From Capnocytophaga bilenii (lineage in GTDB: Bacteria; Bacteroidota; Bacteroidia; Flavobacteriales; Flavobacteriaceae), in the NCBI RefSeq assembly GCF_017565765.1, contig NZ_JAGDYP010000006.1:117630-181629 (forward strand): DNA of 64,000 nucleotides, in the 5' to 3' direction. Shown here one piece after another: positions 7,746-17,500 of the stretch. How positions within the stretch are numbered: position 1 is the first letter of the stretch; the number at the start of each line of letters is the position of its first letter. The translations under genes and the position numbers were made by a program. Under the pieces are notes generated by a model. It had not been told where the DNA came from. It searched no databases and saw nothing but the letters and a program-made list of their open reading frames with translations.

Positions 7746-8291
7746 ATGAAAAAAGTATTTTTAGCAGTATTTGCCTTGCTATTTACTCATTTAGCTTTGG
7801 CACAAAAAGGGATTTACCACAACGATAACCTTTCTTTTGGAAGTAACTTTGTGAGTGGTGAAAAAGCGATGAGCCAAATCAATTTAGATATTGGGATGGG
7901 TTATAGCTTTTCCGAGAAATTCCGCTTAGGACTTATCTTAGAGCTGGGCTTCTCTTCCTTCCGCGATGAGCTTCTCAACAAAGCCCAAACTATCACTTCG
8001 GGCATAGGGCTTAGTGGCAGCTTTAGATTCTATACAAACGAAAAAATTAGCCTGCGTTCCGAAACTCATTTTGTAATGGGTTCTCCCACCCGTGAGCGTT
8101 ATTCCGACTGGTTTTTTATGCGCTGCGGTACCGAAGTGCAACTTTTCTCCTCATTATCTATTCTAGATACACACCCTTATATAGCATTAGGAACTAAAGT
8201 TATCGGCGCAGTTTACGAAAAGAATAACATAACGATAGAACGCACCTACCTACAGCCCTACCTTTCAATAGGAATTATAAGGAACTTCTAA
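7746..8291 (+). CDS. Secreted protein of unknown function, probable outer-membrane beta-barrel
   Basis: 181 residues with a clear signal peptide (MKKVFLAVFALLFTHLALA, cut before QKG). The rest alternates hydrophobic and polar residues in short strands (IGMGYSFSEKFRLGLILELGF, GIGLSGSFRFYT, YLQPYLSIGIIRNF) and ends in Phe, as small outer-membrane barrels often do. About eight strands could be drawn. No named family is recognised. It has its own promoter and stands alone between sucC and the MITE-like element. Confidence 0.7.
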   Translation: MKKVFLAVFALLFTHLALAQKGIYHNDNLSFGSNFVSGEKAMSQINLDIGMGYSFSEKFRLGLILELGFSSFRDELLNKAQTITSGIGLSGSFRFYTNEKISLRSETHFVMGSPTRERYSDWFFMRCGTEVQLFSSLSILDTHPYIALGTKVIGAVYEKNNITIERTYLQPYLSIGIIRNF

Positions 8292-8338
8292 AATACAGCA
8301 CACAACGATTTTTTTTACATACACTTTGGCAAAGGATC

Positions 8339-8529
8339 ATATAACTACCTTATAAAGAGGCTGTCCAAAAAGTCTTTAATAGTACAACTTCGGCATCTCC
8401 CCCCCCTTTTGAAGGGGGGAAGGGGGGATGTTAATAATCAATTAGTTACAAAAATATTCTATTTATTAATAAGCTTGTTTTAAACTAAAGCAAAATATTT
8501 TAGATAGCCTCTATATAACTACCTTATAA
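8339..8529. mobile_element. MITE-like insertion with 17-bp direct repeats
   Basis: A 157-bp segment (8356-8512) starts AGAGGCTGTCC and ends with the inverted counterpart GATAGCCTCT, and has a C/G-rich hairpin (CCCCCC/GGGGGG around 8402-8419) in the middle. It is bounded by the identical 17-mer ATATAACTACCTTATAA at 8339-8355 and 8513-8529. The right copy includes the last 11 bases of yaaA, so the duplication left yaaA intact. No ORF is present; a full-length parent element would supply the transposase. I do not recognise the family. Confidence 0.65.
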
Positions 8530-9277
8530 ACACCAATTTATACCCCTCAGATAAATGCGCTGCATACGTATACCCATCAGCATCAAACCCCTTGAGGTCA
8601 TCTATTGAAGTAATTTCGTTTTCAGCCAAATAGCGCAACATCCGTCCCCTCGCTTTTTTAGCATAAAAACTCACCACCTTCAGCACATCGCCCTTGTAAT
8701 CTTTGAATATAGGCGTAACAACAGGCACTTTCAGCAGCGAACTGTCAATCACCTTAAAATATTCCTCACTCGCCAAGTTGATAAAAAGCTCATTAGGTAC
8801 TAATTCTTCATTCAGGGCTTGTGTAATTTTATTTTTCCAGAAAGTGTATAAGTCAGCATACTCCCCAACAGCCAATTTAATCCCCATTTCCAACCGATAA
8901 GGCGCAATAAGGTCTAAAGGCTTCAGCATACCATAAAGCCCCGAGAGTATCCGCAAGCAACCCTGCAATTTCTCAATATGTTTCTCCGAAAGCGTAGCCG
9001 CCTGCAGCCCATCATACACATCGCCATCGTAAGCAAAAAGAGCAGGACGCGCATTTTCAGGCGTAAACGGCATTACAAACGATTGGTTGCGTTGCCAATT
9101 TAGGTCAGCCAGTTTAGGCGAAATATGCATCAAAGCCGATAGCGCTTGTGGCGATAGCGGCTTTAGCGAAGAATGCACCTCAGAAATTTCTTGCTGAAAA
9201 AGAGGCAACGAATAGCGTTTTGTAGGGACTATCCCTTCAAAATTCATAGTTTTAGCTGGCGAAAGTACAATTTTCAT
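8519..9277 (-). CDS. yaaA: Peroxide stress protein YaaA (DUF328/UPF0246)
   Basis: 252 residues beginning MKIVLSPAKTMNFEG, the diagnostic YaaA N-terminus, with the family segments FVMPFTPENARPALFAYDGDVYDGL (middle) and RGRMLRYLAENEI (C-terminal). In E. coli YaaA limits free iron and DNA damage during hydrogen peroxide stress and binds DNA. Length is normal. Its last codons lie within a 17-bp target-site duplication, so the stop may have been retained by the duplication. No -7 box is obvious upstream. Confidence 0.93.
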   Translation of the reverse strand: MKIVLSPAKTMNFEGIVPTKRYSLPLFQQEISEVHSSLKPLSPQALSALMHISPKLADLNWQRNQSFVMPFTPENARPALFAYDGDVYDGLQAATLSEKHIEKLQGCLRILSGLYGMLKPLDLIAPYRLEMGIKLAVGEYADLYTFWKNKITQALNEELVPNELFINLASEEYFKVIDSSLLKVPVVTPIFKDYKGDVLKVVSFYAKKARGRMLRYLAENEITSIDDLKGFDADGYTYAAHLSEGYKLVFIR

Positions 9278-9335
9278 AACAATATTTAATAAACAATAAA
9301 CTACAACTCATCCCATTCCCCCAATCCACATCGCC

Positions 9336-9426
9336 CAATTCATAATTCAAAATTCAAAATTCAAAATTGTTCCCCACCGAACCTTCAGCGAAGGATGAGC
9401 GAAGGATGAGCGAAGGTTGAGCGAAT
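9336..9426. repeat. Intergenic composite repeat: AATTCAAA tract plus AGCGAAGGATG tandem units
   Basis: An AATTCAAAATTC-type tract (about 9336-9368) is followed by CACCGAACCTTC and tandem 11-mers AGCGAAGGATG/AGCGAAGGTTG (9385-9425). The same composite occurs at 18549-18602, 44737-44990 and 54340-54455. Its role is unknown. Confidence 0.75.
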
Positions 9427-9466
9427 AATAAAAGCCCGTGCGGCTCGCACCCATAAGATTAAAAAT

Positions 9467-9498
9467 TTTGCGCAAATATAAAAAAAGTCTTATATTTG
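9467..9498 (+). promoter_or_regulatory. Promoter of deoC-xth
   Basis: TTTG (9467-9470), 20 nt, TATATTTG (9491-9498): a full match to the Bacteroidota -33/-7 promoter. It lies inside the longest deoC frame and so fixes the start at the ATG at 9543. Confidence 0.75.
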
Positions 9499-9542
9499 CA
9501 CAAATATTTATATTTTTAAAAGTTGATAAAAAACAACAATAT

Positions 9543-10205
9543 ATGAAACTAAACAAACTTATAGATCACACACTTTTGAAAACTACAGCTACCATTGCTG
9601 AAATTGAAACCCTTTGCCAAGAAGCCATAACCTACGACTTCTATTCAGTGTGTGTAAATAGTGGCTATGTAGCTACTGCAAAGAATTTTTTAACAGGTAC
9701 AAATGTCAAAGTCTGCAGCGTAGTAGGTTTCCCCTTAGGAGCAATGGCTGCTGAAGCTAAATACTTTGAAACAAATCAAGCAATAGCCGATGGAGCAGAC
9801 GAAATTGATATGGTACTAAACGTAGGGCTACTCAAGTCAGGCAAAGTCGATAAAGTATTAGAAGAAATAAAAACACTTAAAAACATCGTTGGCGAGAATC
9901 GCGTGCTAAAAGTAATTTTAGAAACCTGCTATCTTACCGATGATGAAAAACGATTGGCTTGCCGCTTAGCGCTCGAGGCACAAGCCGATTTTGTGAAAAC
10001 CTCTACAGGCTTTGGCTCAGCAGGAGCCACCCTCGCCGATGTAGCTCTTATGAAAGAATGCGTACAGCACAAGGCAAAAGTAAAAGCCTCTGGCGGTATA
10101 CGCGATTACCAAACAGCTATGCAGTACGTAAATCTGGGAGTAGAACGCATAGGAACTTCCAATGGTATTGCGATTTTTAAAGGAGAAAAAGGAACAGGTT
10201 ACTAA
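9543..10205 (+). CDS. deoC: Deoxyribose-phosphate aldolase
   Basis: 220 residues from the ATG at 9543 (MKLNKLIDHTLLKTTATI). The Schiff-base lysine is K152 in FVKTSTGFG, the relay lysine K181 in KASGGIRD, and the acid D89 in DEIDMVLN; all are present. The enzyme splits 2-deoxyribose-5-phosphate into acetaldehyde and glyceraldehyde-3-phosphate in deoxynucleoside breakdown. The stop TAA shares its last A with the ATG of xth, implying translational coupling. The length matches bacterial DeoC. Confidence 0.96.
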   Translation: MKLNKLIDHTLLKTTATIAEIETLCQEAITYDFYSVCVNSGYVATAKNFLTGTNVKVCSVVGFPLGAMAAEAKYFETNQAIADGADEIDMVLNVGLLKSGKVDKVLEEIKTLKNIVGENRVLKVILETCYLTDDEKRLACRLALEAQADFVKTSTGFGSAGATLADVALMKECVQHKAKVKASGGIRDYQTAMQYVNLGVERIGTSNGIAIFKGEKGTGY

Positions 10206-10978
10206 TGAAAATTATCAGTTATAATGTAAATGGCATCAGGGCAGCCCTCACCAAAGGCTTCGCCCAATGGTTGCAATCAGCCAACCCCGATGTGTTATGC
10301 CTACAAGAAATAAAAGCCATAGAGGCACAAATACCCACCGAAGTATTTGCCCAATTAGGCTACACCCACCAATATTATCACAGCGCCGAAAAAAAAGGCT
10401 ATAGTGGGGTAGCAATTCTTTCAAAAATAGCACCCAAACACGTAGAAGTAGGTACCGGAATTGACTATATGGACAAAGAAGGACGTGTGCTCCGTGCCGA
10501 TTTTGAAGATGTTTCAGTAATGAGCCTATACCTGCCTTCAGGCACCAACCCCGATAGGTTAGATTTTAAGCTCACTTTTATGGACGATTTTCAGAAATAT
10601 ATCGATGAGCTAAAAAAGAAAGTACCCAATTTAGTAATCTGCGGCGATTACAACATCTGTCACCAAGCAATTGATATCCACGACCCCGTACGCAATGCCA
10701 CTGTATCAGGGTTTTTGCCCGTAGAGCGAGCGTGGATTGATACCTTTATGAAAAGCGGTTTTATAGATAGTTTTCGTTATTTTCACAAAGAGCCCCATCA
10801 ATATTCGTGGTGGAGCTATAGAGCTAATGCGCGCAACAACAATAAAGGCTGGCGAATCGACTATCATTTAGTAGCCACCCCCTTAGAAAATCGTATGACT
10901 CGCGCCCTCATTTTGCCCGAAGCCCACCACAGCGACCATTGCCCTATACTGCTCGAAATCACCGATAAAAAAGCGTAG
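10205..10978 (+). CDS. xth: Exodeoxyribonuclease III / AP endonuclease
   Basis: 257 residues of the endonuclease/exonuclease/phosphatase fold. Signature parts are MKIISYNVNGIRAA, LCLQEIKA with metal-binding E35, GDYNICHQAIDIHDP and the C-terminal HHSDHCPILLEI with the catalytic Asp-His pair. ExoIII repairs abasic sites and 3' blocks in base-excision repair. It overlaps deoC by one base, a pairing that joins deoxyribose salvage and DNA repair. All family residues appear present. Confidence 0.96.
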   Translation: MKIISYNVNGIRAALTKGFAQWLQSANPDVLCLQEIKAIEAQIPTEVFAQLGYTHQYYHSAEKKGYSGVAILSKIAPKHVEVGTGIDYMDKEGRVLRADFEDVSVMSLYLPSGTNPDRLDFKLTFMDDFQKYIDELKKKVPNLVICGDYNICHQAIDIHDPVRNATVSGFLPVERAWIDTFMKSGFIDSFRYFHKEPHQYSWWSYRANARNNNKGWRIDYHLVATPLENRMTRALILPEAHHSDHCPILLEITDKKA

Positions 10979-11015
10979 TAATTTATAATATAGCACTCAT
11001 TTGAAAAAAAATAAC

Positions 11016-11023
11016 TATCTTTG
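11016..11023 (+). promoter_or_regulatory. -7 box TATCTTTG of the parDE-like operon
   Basis: TATCTTTG 18 nt before the ATG at 11042; excludes an in-frame TTG at 11021 as start. Confidence 0.6.
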
Positions 11024-11041
11024 CCCAAAATATATAGAGGT

Positions 11042-11308
11042 ATGCAAACAGGAGTTATAAGATTTCAATCAGAAGTAAGTGTTTTAGATTTTCCTATTAT
11101 CAAAACAATATTAGAGAAGTTTAAAGCACATACAGAGATCATAGAAGAAAAAAACTATGATTTTTATGATGATTTGTCAGTAGAGGATATAGCAAGATTA
11201 GAAAAATCAATAGCACAAGCCCAAAAAGGAATGCTAATAGATAGTGAGGAGGTTTTTAGAGAAGCAAGACAGCGGATATATGAAAACAAAATGGACAATA
11301 AACGCTAA
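11042..11308 (+). CDS. Probable antitoxin of a ParE/RelE-type module
   Basis: 88 residues from ATG 11042 (MQTGVIRFQSEVSVLDFPII). An N-terminal strand-rich part that could dimerise is followed by an acidic helical tail (DDLSVEDIARLEKSIAQAQKG, then EEVFREARQRIYENK), the layout of type II antitoxins that wrap around a toxin. The gene overlaps the toxin start by 29 nt, a usual arrangement for such modules. The family is not recognised with certainty; the call relies on the partner and the order. Confidence 0.7.
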   Translation: MQTGVIRFQSEVSVLDFPIIKTILEKFKAHTEIIEEKNYDFYDDLSVEDIARLEKSIAQAQKGMLIDSEEVFREARQRIYENKMDNKR

Positions 11309-11573
11309 ATTGGCACTATTCAATACTCTTGATTATTGGACAGAACGTAATGATTCTGAAACCTATTCTAATAAAATTATTGTAGAGACAGAAAAAGCTT
11401 TGAAAGAAATACAAGAGAATCCTTACCAAAAAAATTATTATAGTGAGAAAATAAATTTATATCTTAAAATCTTTTTTAAAGGTAAGTTTGCTCTTTATTA
11501 TAGGATTATAGAGGAAGAAACTACTATTTGGATTATTGATTTTAGAAGTACTAAGCAAAAACCTTTATTTTAA
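11280..11573 (+). CDS. ParE/RelE-family toxin
   Basis: 97 residues from ATG 11280 (MKTKWTINAKLALFNTLDYW). It shows the ParE/RelE pattern: helical N-terminus with W-x-x-x-A, a central ENPYQKNYY segment and two C-terminal strands LYLKIFFKGKFALYYRI and IWIIDFRSTKQKP, where the D-F-R-x-T/S-R/K-Q-x-P ending is typical of Bacteroidota ParE-like toxins. It could poison gyrase (ParE) or cut mRNA (RelE); sequence alone does not decide. A terminator follows directly. An upstream in-frame start at 11244 lies deep in the antitoxin gene and lacks homology. Confidence 0.82.
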   Translation: MKTKWTINAKLALFNTLDYWTERNDSETYSNKIIVETEKALKEIQENPYQKNYYSEKINLYLKIFFKGKFALYYRIIEEETTIWIIDFRSTKQKPLF

Positions 11574-11580
11574 AACCAAC

Positions 11581-11615
11581 AAAGCCTGCCTTGTAATGAT
11601 TAAGGTAGGCTTTTA
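11581..11615 (+). terminator. Terminator after the toxin gene
   Basis: AAAGCCTGCCTT pairs with AAGGTAGGCTTT (one G-T pair) around a 9-nt loop and is followed by TTATT. It separates the toxin module from the GH13 gene. Confidence 0.75.
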
Positions 11616-11644
11616 TTATCAAATTGCAATTTATCTATTTAATA

Positions 11645-13474
11645 ATGAAATATATCATTATCCTTATGGGACTATTTACTTTTTTTAATACACACGCTCA
11701 AATAGAGCGCGTAGAACCGCCGTTTTGGTGGGAAGGAATGCAATACGCTGAGGTGCAAGTATTGCTCTATGGCAAAAATATAGCGCAATACCGCGTAGAA
11801 AGTGATTTGCCTATCATCAATGTATTGAAAACTGAAAACCCTAATTATCTGTTTGTTACTGTAGATACCAAAACTAAAAAAGCTGGTAATTACCATATTT
11901 CTCTTTTTGATAAAAAGAAGCAAGTAACCTCAGTAACTTACCCGCTGAAGAGCAGGCGCGAGGGCTCTGCCCTCCGTAAAGGCTTCGATAGCTCTGATAT
12001 GATTTACTTGCTGATGCCCGATCGTTTTGCTAATGGTAATCCCGATAACAATTCGCATTTGGCTCTTGTTGATAAACTGAACCGAGAGGCTTCTGACGGC
12101 AGACATGGGGGTGATATTCAAGGGATTATCAACTATCTGGACTATATACAATCCTTAGGGGCTACGGCTATATGGCATACGCCCTTATGTGAGGATAACG
12201 AACTGCAACATTCGTATCACACTTATGCCCAAACTGATGTCTATAAAATAGACCCTCGCTATGGTACGAATGAGGAATATATACAGCTATCAGCGGCTTT
12301 GCACAAGCGGGGAATGAAGCTCATTAAAGATTATGTAACGAACCACTGGGGCAGTCAGCATTGGATGGTGAAAGACTTGCCTTGCTACGATTGGTTGCAT
12401 CAGTTCCCAGGGTACGGGCAGAGTACTTTCCGTATGAGTACCCAAATGGATAGCAATGCTTCCGAATGGGATAAAAAATACTGCGAAAAAGGCTGGTTTG
12501 CCCCCTCTATGCCCGACCTAAACCAAGCCAATCCTTTGGTGCTTAACTACCTCACCCAGAATGCTATCTGGTGGATAGAATACGCCGACCTTGATGGACT
12601 GCGCGTAGATACCTATTCATACAACGACAAAGAGGGCATCGCTAAATGGACAAAAGCGATTATGAATGAGTATCCTTACTTTAATATTATGGGCGAGGTA
12701 TGGCTCAACCAAAGTGCTCAGGTGTCGTATTGGCAAAAAGACAGCCCTATAAGTGCGATACAGAGCTACAATACTTATCTGCCTACTGTGATGGATTTTC
12801 CGCTTTTTAATGCGATAGGCGAAGCATTTCGCTCAGCTCCTTCGTGGGATAAGGGTATGATACAGTTGTATGACAATTTTACAAATGATTTTCTCTATAA
12901 AGATATTAATAATATACTTATATTTGCTGAAAACCACGATACCGCACGTGTCAATCAAGTATATCCTAAAATAGCCGATTACAAGCTCACTATCACCCTT
13001 TTGGCTACGGCACGCGGTATTCCGCAATTGTACTACGGCAGCGAGATAGGTATGGCAGGCGATAAGAGCAAAGGCGATGGCGACATACGACAAGATTTTC
13101 CAGGGGGTTGGCAAGGAGATACTCAAAATGCTTTCTCTGCCGCTGGGCGTACGACTATCCAAAATGAGTATTACGATTTTACCGCTCAGCTTTTCAATTG
13201 GCGTAAGGATAAGGCAGTGATTCACTATGGTAAAACTAAGCAATATTTGCCTGAAAACGAAGTGTATGTTTATTTTCGCTACAACGATACTGAGACGGTA
13301 ATGGTAGTGCTCAACAACAGCGAAAAGCCGCAAACACTACAGCTGAACCGCTTTGCAGAGAGTTTGGCGGGATTTTTGAAGGGTAAAGAGATAATATCAG
13401 GAAAAGAAATAGTTTTAGGAGATACTTTGCAAATAGCAGGGAAGACAAGCTTTATTATAGTGATGAATAAGTAA
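11645..13474 (+). CDS. Secreted GH13 alpha-amylase / neopullulanase-like glycosidase
   Basis: 609 residues from ATG 11645 with a signal peptide (MKYIIILMGLFTFFNTHAQ). Residues 20-105 look like the N-terminal domain of cyclomaltodextrinases (IERVEPPFWWEGM). The (beta/alpha)8 barrel holds the GH13 residues: D322 in DGLRVDTYSY (nucleophile), E351 in GEVWLN (acid/base), D432 in ENHDTARV, plus MPDRFANG and KDYVTNH. It probably cuts alpha-glucans or cyclodextrins in the periplasm or at the surface. No SusC/SusD partners are in the window. An in-frame TTG at 11624 is not needed. Confidence 0.9.
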   Translation: MKYIIILMGLFTFFNTHAQIERVEPPFWWEGMQYAEVQVLLYGKNIAQYRVESDLPIINVLKTENPNYLFVTVDTKTKKAGNYHISLFDKKKQVTSVTYPLKSRREGSALRKGFDSSDMIYLLMPDRFANGNPDNNSHLALVDKLNREASDGRHGGDIQGIINYLDYIQSLGATAIWHTPLCEDNELQHSYHTYAQTDVYKIDPRYGTNEEYIQLSAALHKRGMKLIKDYVTNHWGSQHWMVKDLPCYDWLHQFPGYGQSTFRMSTQMDSNASEWDKKYCEKGWFAPSMPDLNQANPLVLNYLTQNAIWWIEYADLDGLRVDTYSYNDKEGIAKWTKAIMNEYPYFNIMGEVWLNQSAQVSYWQKDSPISAIQSYNTYLPTVMDFPLFNAIGEAFRSAPSWDKGMIQLYDNFTNDFLYKDINNILIFAENHDTARVNQVYPKIADYKLTITLLATARGIPQLYYGSEIGMAGDKSKGDGDIRQDFPGGWQGDTQNAFSAAGRTTIQNEYYDFTAQLFNWRKDKAVIHYGKTKQYLPENEVYVYFRYNDTETVMVVLNNSEKPQTLQLNRFAESLAGFLKGKEIISGKEIVLGDTLQIAGKTSFIIVMNK

Positions 13475-13492
13475 TTAAAAAGAGAATGAACT

Positions 13493-13744
13493 ATGAAAGA
13501 ACCCATTAGTTTAGATACAGCTCTACAAATTGTAGGGTCATTGAAAGTAAGAACTATTAAACAAATAGATGAAACTAATAACGCTGAAGAAAAGGAGTTA
13601 TTAAATCAAAAAATAGCAATGTATTTACAAGAAGAAAAAATGCTATATGGTATAAATGATATGGCACGACTTTCTGTTATGGATAAAGTAGTGCATTATT
13701 ATAGTCCGTTAATAAAAGAAATGAATGGATTTAGAAAAAGTTAA
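13493..13744 (+). CDS. Probable antitoxin partner of the zeta toxin
   Basis: 83 residues, mostly helical and charged, overlapping the zeta-toxin start by 20 nt. Size, position and helical make-up fit an epsilon-like or PezA-like antitoxin, although no epsilon motif is recognisable. The start ATG follows AAAGAGAATGAACT closely after the GH13 stop (18 nt), so it may be read from the amylase transcript. Function is inferred from context only. Confidence 0.6.
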   Translation: MKEPISLDTALQIVGSLKVRTIKQIDETNNAEEKELLNQKIAMYLQEEKMLYGINDMARLSVMDKVVHYYSPLIKEMNGFRKS

Positions 13745-14537
13745 AAGTATTTATCTCAATAAAAAGGATAAATTAATTAAAGGAATAGTTTCGCAAGAAA
13801 AGCCGATAGCCTTTATATTAGGGGGACAGCCTGCTTCGGGAAAGAGTGGATTGGCAAAAGCTATTTTACGACAGTTCCCTGATAAGGATTTCCTTTTTGT
13901 AAATGGGGATATTTATAGGGAGTTTCACCCTGAAGCAGATGAACTTATAAAATATACTGAGAGATATTCGGTTGAAACACAAATATTCTCTAACTTTTTC
14001 ACAGAGGCTCTCATACAAGAGGCTATAACCTATAAATACAATATTATTGTAGAAGGTACTATGCGCAATCCAGAAGTACCCTTGCGTACTGCATTGGCAT
14101 TTAGAGAAAATGGTTTTGACACCGAAGCCTTTGCAATAGCAGCACCTGCTCTTTTTACAGAATTAGGTTTTTATTTGCGTTATCAGGAGGAAATTGATTT
14201 TCAAGGATATGGGAGATTAGCAGACAAAAGTTCGCACGACAAAGCGGTAGAAGGGCTACTCTGTTCACTAGACCGTTTATATACTGAAAAAGCAGTTAAT
14301 AAAATACATCTTTACAGCTATCAGGCTGAAAAACATTTAGTTACTTTTACATTGAATAAAGAAGAATGGGATGTAAATATTCTACCTTCGGTAGAAGTTA
14401 TAAATGCAAGAGAAAAACAATATCAGGATAAGGCACTTCGTTTACAATTGATAGAACGAACTAATATGGCTATACCACGAATGATACCCTCTATAAAAGC
14501 TATAGTAGAAATATTAGTTCAACAGATAAAAAACTAA
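13725..14537 (+). CDS. Zeta-toxin-family kinase
   Basis: 270 residues. The Walker A motif GGQPASGKS (33-41) and FVNGDIYREFHP with D62 are the zeta/PezT signatures; later VEGTMRNPEVP matches the family's second half. Zeta toxins phosphorylate UDP-N-acetylglucosamine at the 3' position and so block peptidoglycan synthesis. Length matches Bacteroidota chromosomal zeta proteins. Together with the overlapping 83-residue gene it forms a plausible toxin-antitoxin module. It is followed after 13 nt by the protease gene. Confidence 0.87.
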   Translation: MDLEKVKSIYLNKKDKLIKGIVSQEKPIAFILGGQPASGKSGLAKAILRQFPDKDFLFVNGDIYREFHPEADELIKYTERYSVETQIFSNFFTEALIQEAITYKYNIIVEGTMRNPEVPLRTALAFRENGFDTEAFAIAAPALFTELGFYLRYQEEIDFQGYGRLADKSSHDKAVEGLLCSLDRLYTEKAVNKIHLYSYQAEKHLVTFTLNKEEWDVNILPSVEVINAREKQYQDKALRLQLIERTNMAIPRMIPSIKAIVEILVQQIKN

Positions 14538-14550
14538 AAAAACAAAAATT

Positions 14551-17500
14551 ATGAGGAATATTATCACAATAGGAATACTGATAGGATGTGTTTTCTTCGG
14601 AAAAGCACAAAATGAAGCAGATAAATGGCTAAAAGCAGTGTCAGAACAGCAGGGAATTGACATTCAATGGCAAGAGCGCCCTACTTCGTTTGCGAAAAAA
14701 GGAATTAAAAGTTTTGTAGGGTACCACAATGGCAACTTTGTGGCAACTCTTTCAGTTGGAAAGTCTGTTTCGGGGAGTTTTAATTATCAAGGAATTTCAT
14801 ACGAAATTTCCGATAGTAAAGGGCAGTTAGTATTTTATAAAGATGAAGAAGGTATCTGCGGCAATCAAGATAAGGAAGAACAACACAATCTTTACGCAAG
14901 ACCTGTTTTAGCTGCCGAACAAGCGCAACCAAAGATTGCCAATACCCAAGTGCTAAGAGTATACCGATTGGCAATGCACATCCCTTATAGCACATTCACT
15001 ACAGAGCACTTCAAAGAAAAGCTAGAAAAAGTAGAAACCTTTTGGGCAGATACTGAAAACTTTCTCAACGAAATATACCTGCGCGATTTAGGAGTGCGTT
15101 TTGAAGTGTTAAAAGATGAACGCCTTATTATCAAAGATGAAGCAAAAGAAACCTTCAGAAGAACTGATCGTGCCGATTATGTGATGAGTAATTCAACTCG
15201 TGTTATCGGAGATCTTATTGGCGAAAATAGTTATGATGTGGGTATTTCTCTTGTATATACTAGCTCTTTGAAGAAAGGTACAAGAGGATTGGCGTATATT
15301 GAAGGAGTTTATCAATCTAATACCAAAGCTGATGCAGTAGCTGTACTTACCAAAGAAGTTATAGCACACGAAATAGGACACCTATTTGGCGGCAGACATA
15401 CTTTTAGCTCTCATAAAGGTTCTACTGCCTATGATAGTGAAAAAACAGAGCAGGGGAGTGGTACTTCGGTGATGAGCTATGGCAGTCCGCGTGATTTTTT
15501 CTCGCTATCGAGCATAGAGCGTATACGCAAACGATTGACAGAAGTACCTACAAAAGCTCACGATAAAACCTTTACTACTCAAGCCCCTCGTATAGACCAC
15601 AACAAACTCAAAAGTCATTATACGATTCCGAAAGGCACTTTCTTCCAGTTTTATATTCCCGCTACCGACCCCGATAGCGATCAACTGCTATATGCTGTAA
15701 ATCAGCACGATGTACGCAATGCTGACGAAACCCCTATAACCCAATACACTATTTACAAACCTACTACCACCAACCCTGTTACGATTAAAACAGAATATAA
15801 TGATTCGGGCACAGTAGTAGCCAATAGCGGTTTAGCACATCAAGCAACGGGTACTTTTACCTTTTGGTTGGGGGTAAGTGATGCGCAACCTCAACAATCT
15901 GCCGATTATATAGTACAATACGATTTGGCAGAAACAAAGGTTACTGTAAAAGAGGGAACGCCTTTTGAAATCACCACTAACCCTAAAAATAAATACAAAG
16001 GGGGTGAGAAAATCTTGCTACAATGGAAGGTTGACACCGCTATTTTTGCAGATACAAAGGTGCGTGTGCTACTATCAGATGATTTAGGAAAAACGTTTAA
16101 GCATATTGTTTTAGCCGAAACGGCAAATGATGGTACCGAAGAGGTTACTTTGCCTAATATCAATACATCTAAAGCAGTGCTAAAAGTAGAGGTAATAGAG
16201 GGATTGGCGTTTGCGCTTACAGATTATAATCCTAAAACAGGAGGCTTTACTATTGAAAAAGACAACAATCTTGCTTCTGAGCCTTTAGTATTTGTAGTTG
16301 CTACTTTGCCTCAAGACCTTAATCTTGGTTGTGCTAAGGAAGTGCCTACAACGGTAATGCCTACCACTACGGGGGGCTGTGCGAGTGTTAGCTATCGTAT
16401 GGAAGAGAAGAAAACTGCTGTGCTGTGCGATAATCGTTTTACCCTATTGCGTATCTTTATAGCTACCGATGGTTGCAGTACCCTCACCCACACGCAAACT
16501 ATCAAAGTATGGGATGATGTACCACCTACTTTTGTAGGAACTCTACCACAGGATATTACAATAGAAGAGGGCAACGTTACTCCTATACAAATAGTACTTA
16601 CCGCTACAGATAATTGTGGAAGTGTTTCAGTAAGTACTACACAACAGACTGAGAAACAGAATGGTAAAGTAAGTAAATTGTTGTATATATGGAAAGCAAA
16701 AGATGCTTGTGGTAATCAGGCTGTTTATACTCAGACTATTGTTTTCACTCCTAAAGCAGCAACTCCTCCTTTGGCATTTGTAGCTTCAACCTTACCTCAC
16801 GACCTTAATTTTAGTTGTGCCAAAGAAGTGCCAGCTGTGGTAACACCCACTACTACAGGAGGCTGTGCAAGTGTGAGTTATCGTGTGCAAGAGCAGAAAA
16901 CAGCCGTACAATGCCTCAATCGTTTTACCCTATTGCGTATCTTTACTGCTACCGATGGTTGCAGTACCCTTACCCACACGCAAACTATCAAAATGTGGGA
17001 TGATGTGCCACCTACTTTTGTAGGAACTCTACCACAGGATATTACAATAGAAGAGGGCAATGTTACCCCTACACAAATAGTACTTACCGCTACAGATAAT
17101 TGTGGAAGTGCTTCAGTAAGTACTACACAGCAGACGGAGAAACAGAATGGCAAGGTAAGTAAATTGTTGTATATATGGAAAGCAAAAGATGCTTGTGGTA
17201 ATCAGGCTGTTTATACTCAGACTATTGTTTTCACTCCCAAAGCAGCAACACCTCCTTTGGCATTTGTACCTTCAACCCTACCTCACGACCTTACACTAGC
17301 TTGTGCCAAAGAAGTGCCAGCAGTGGTAACACCCACTACTACAGGAGGCTGTGCAAGTGTGAGTTATCGTGTGCAAGAGCAGAAAACAGCTGTACAATGC
17401 CTCAATCGTTTTACCCTATTGCGTATCTTTACTGCTACCGATGGTTGCAGTACCCTTACTCACACACAAACTATCAAAGTATGGGATGATGTACCACCTA

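Noticed and set aside
8402..8419. C/G run as an independent terminator
   Set aside because: It lies within the MITE-like element and has no T-run.
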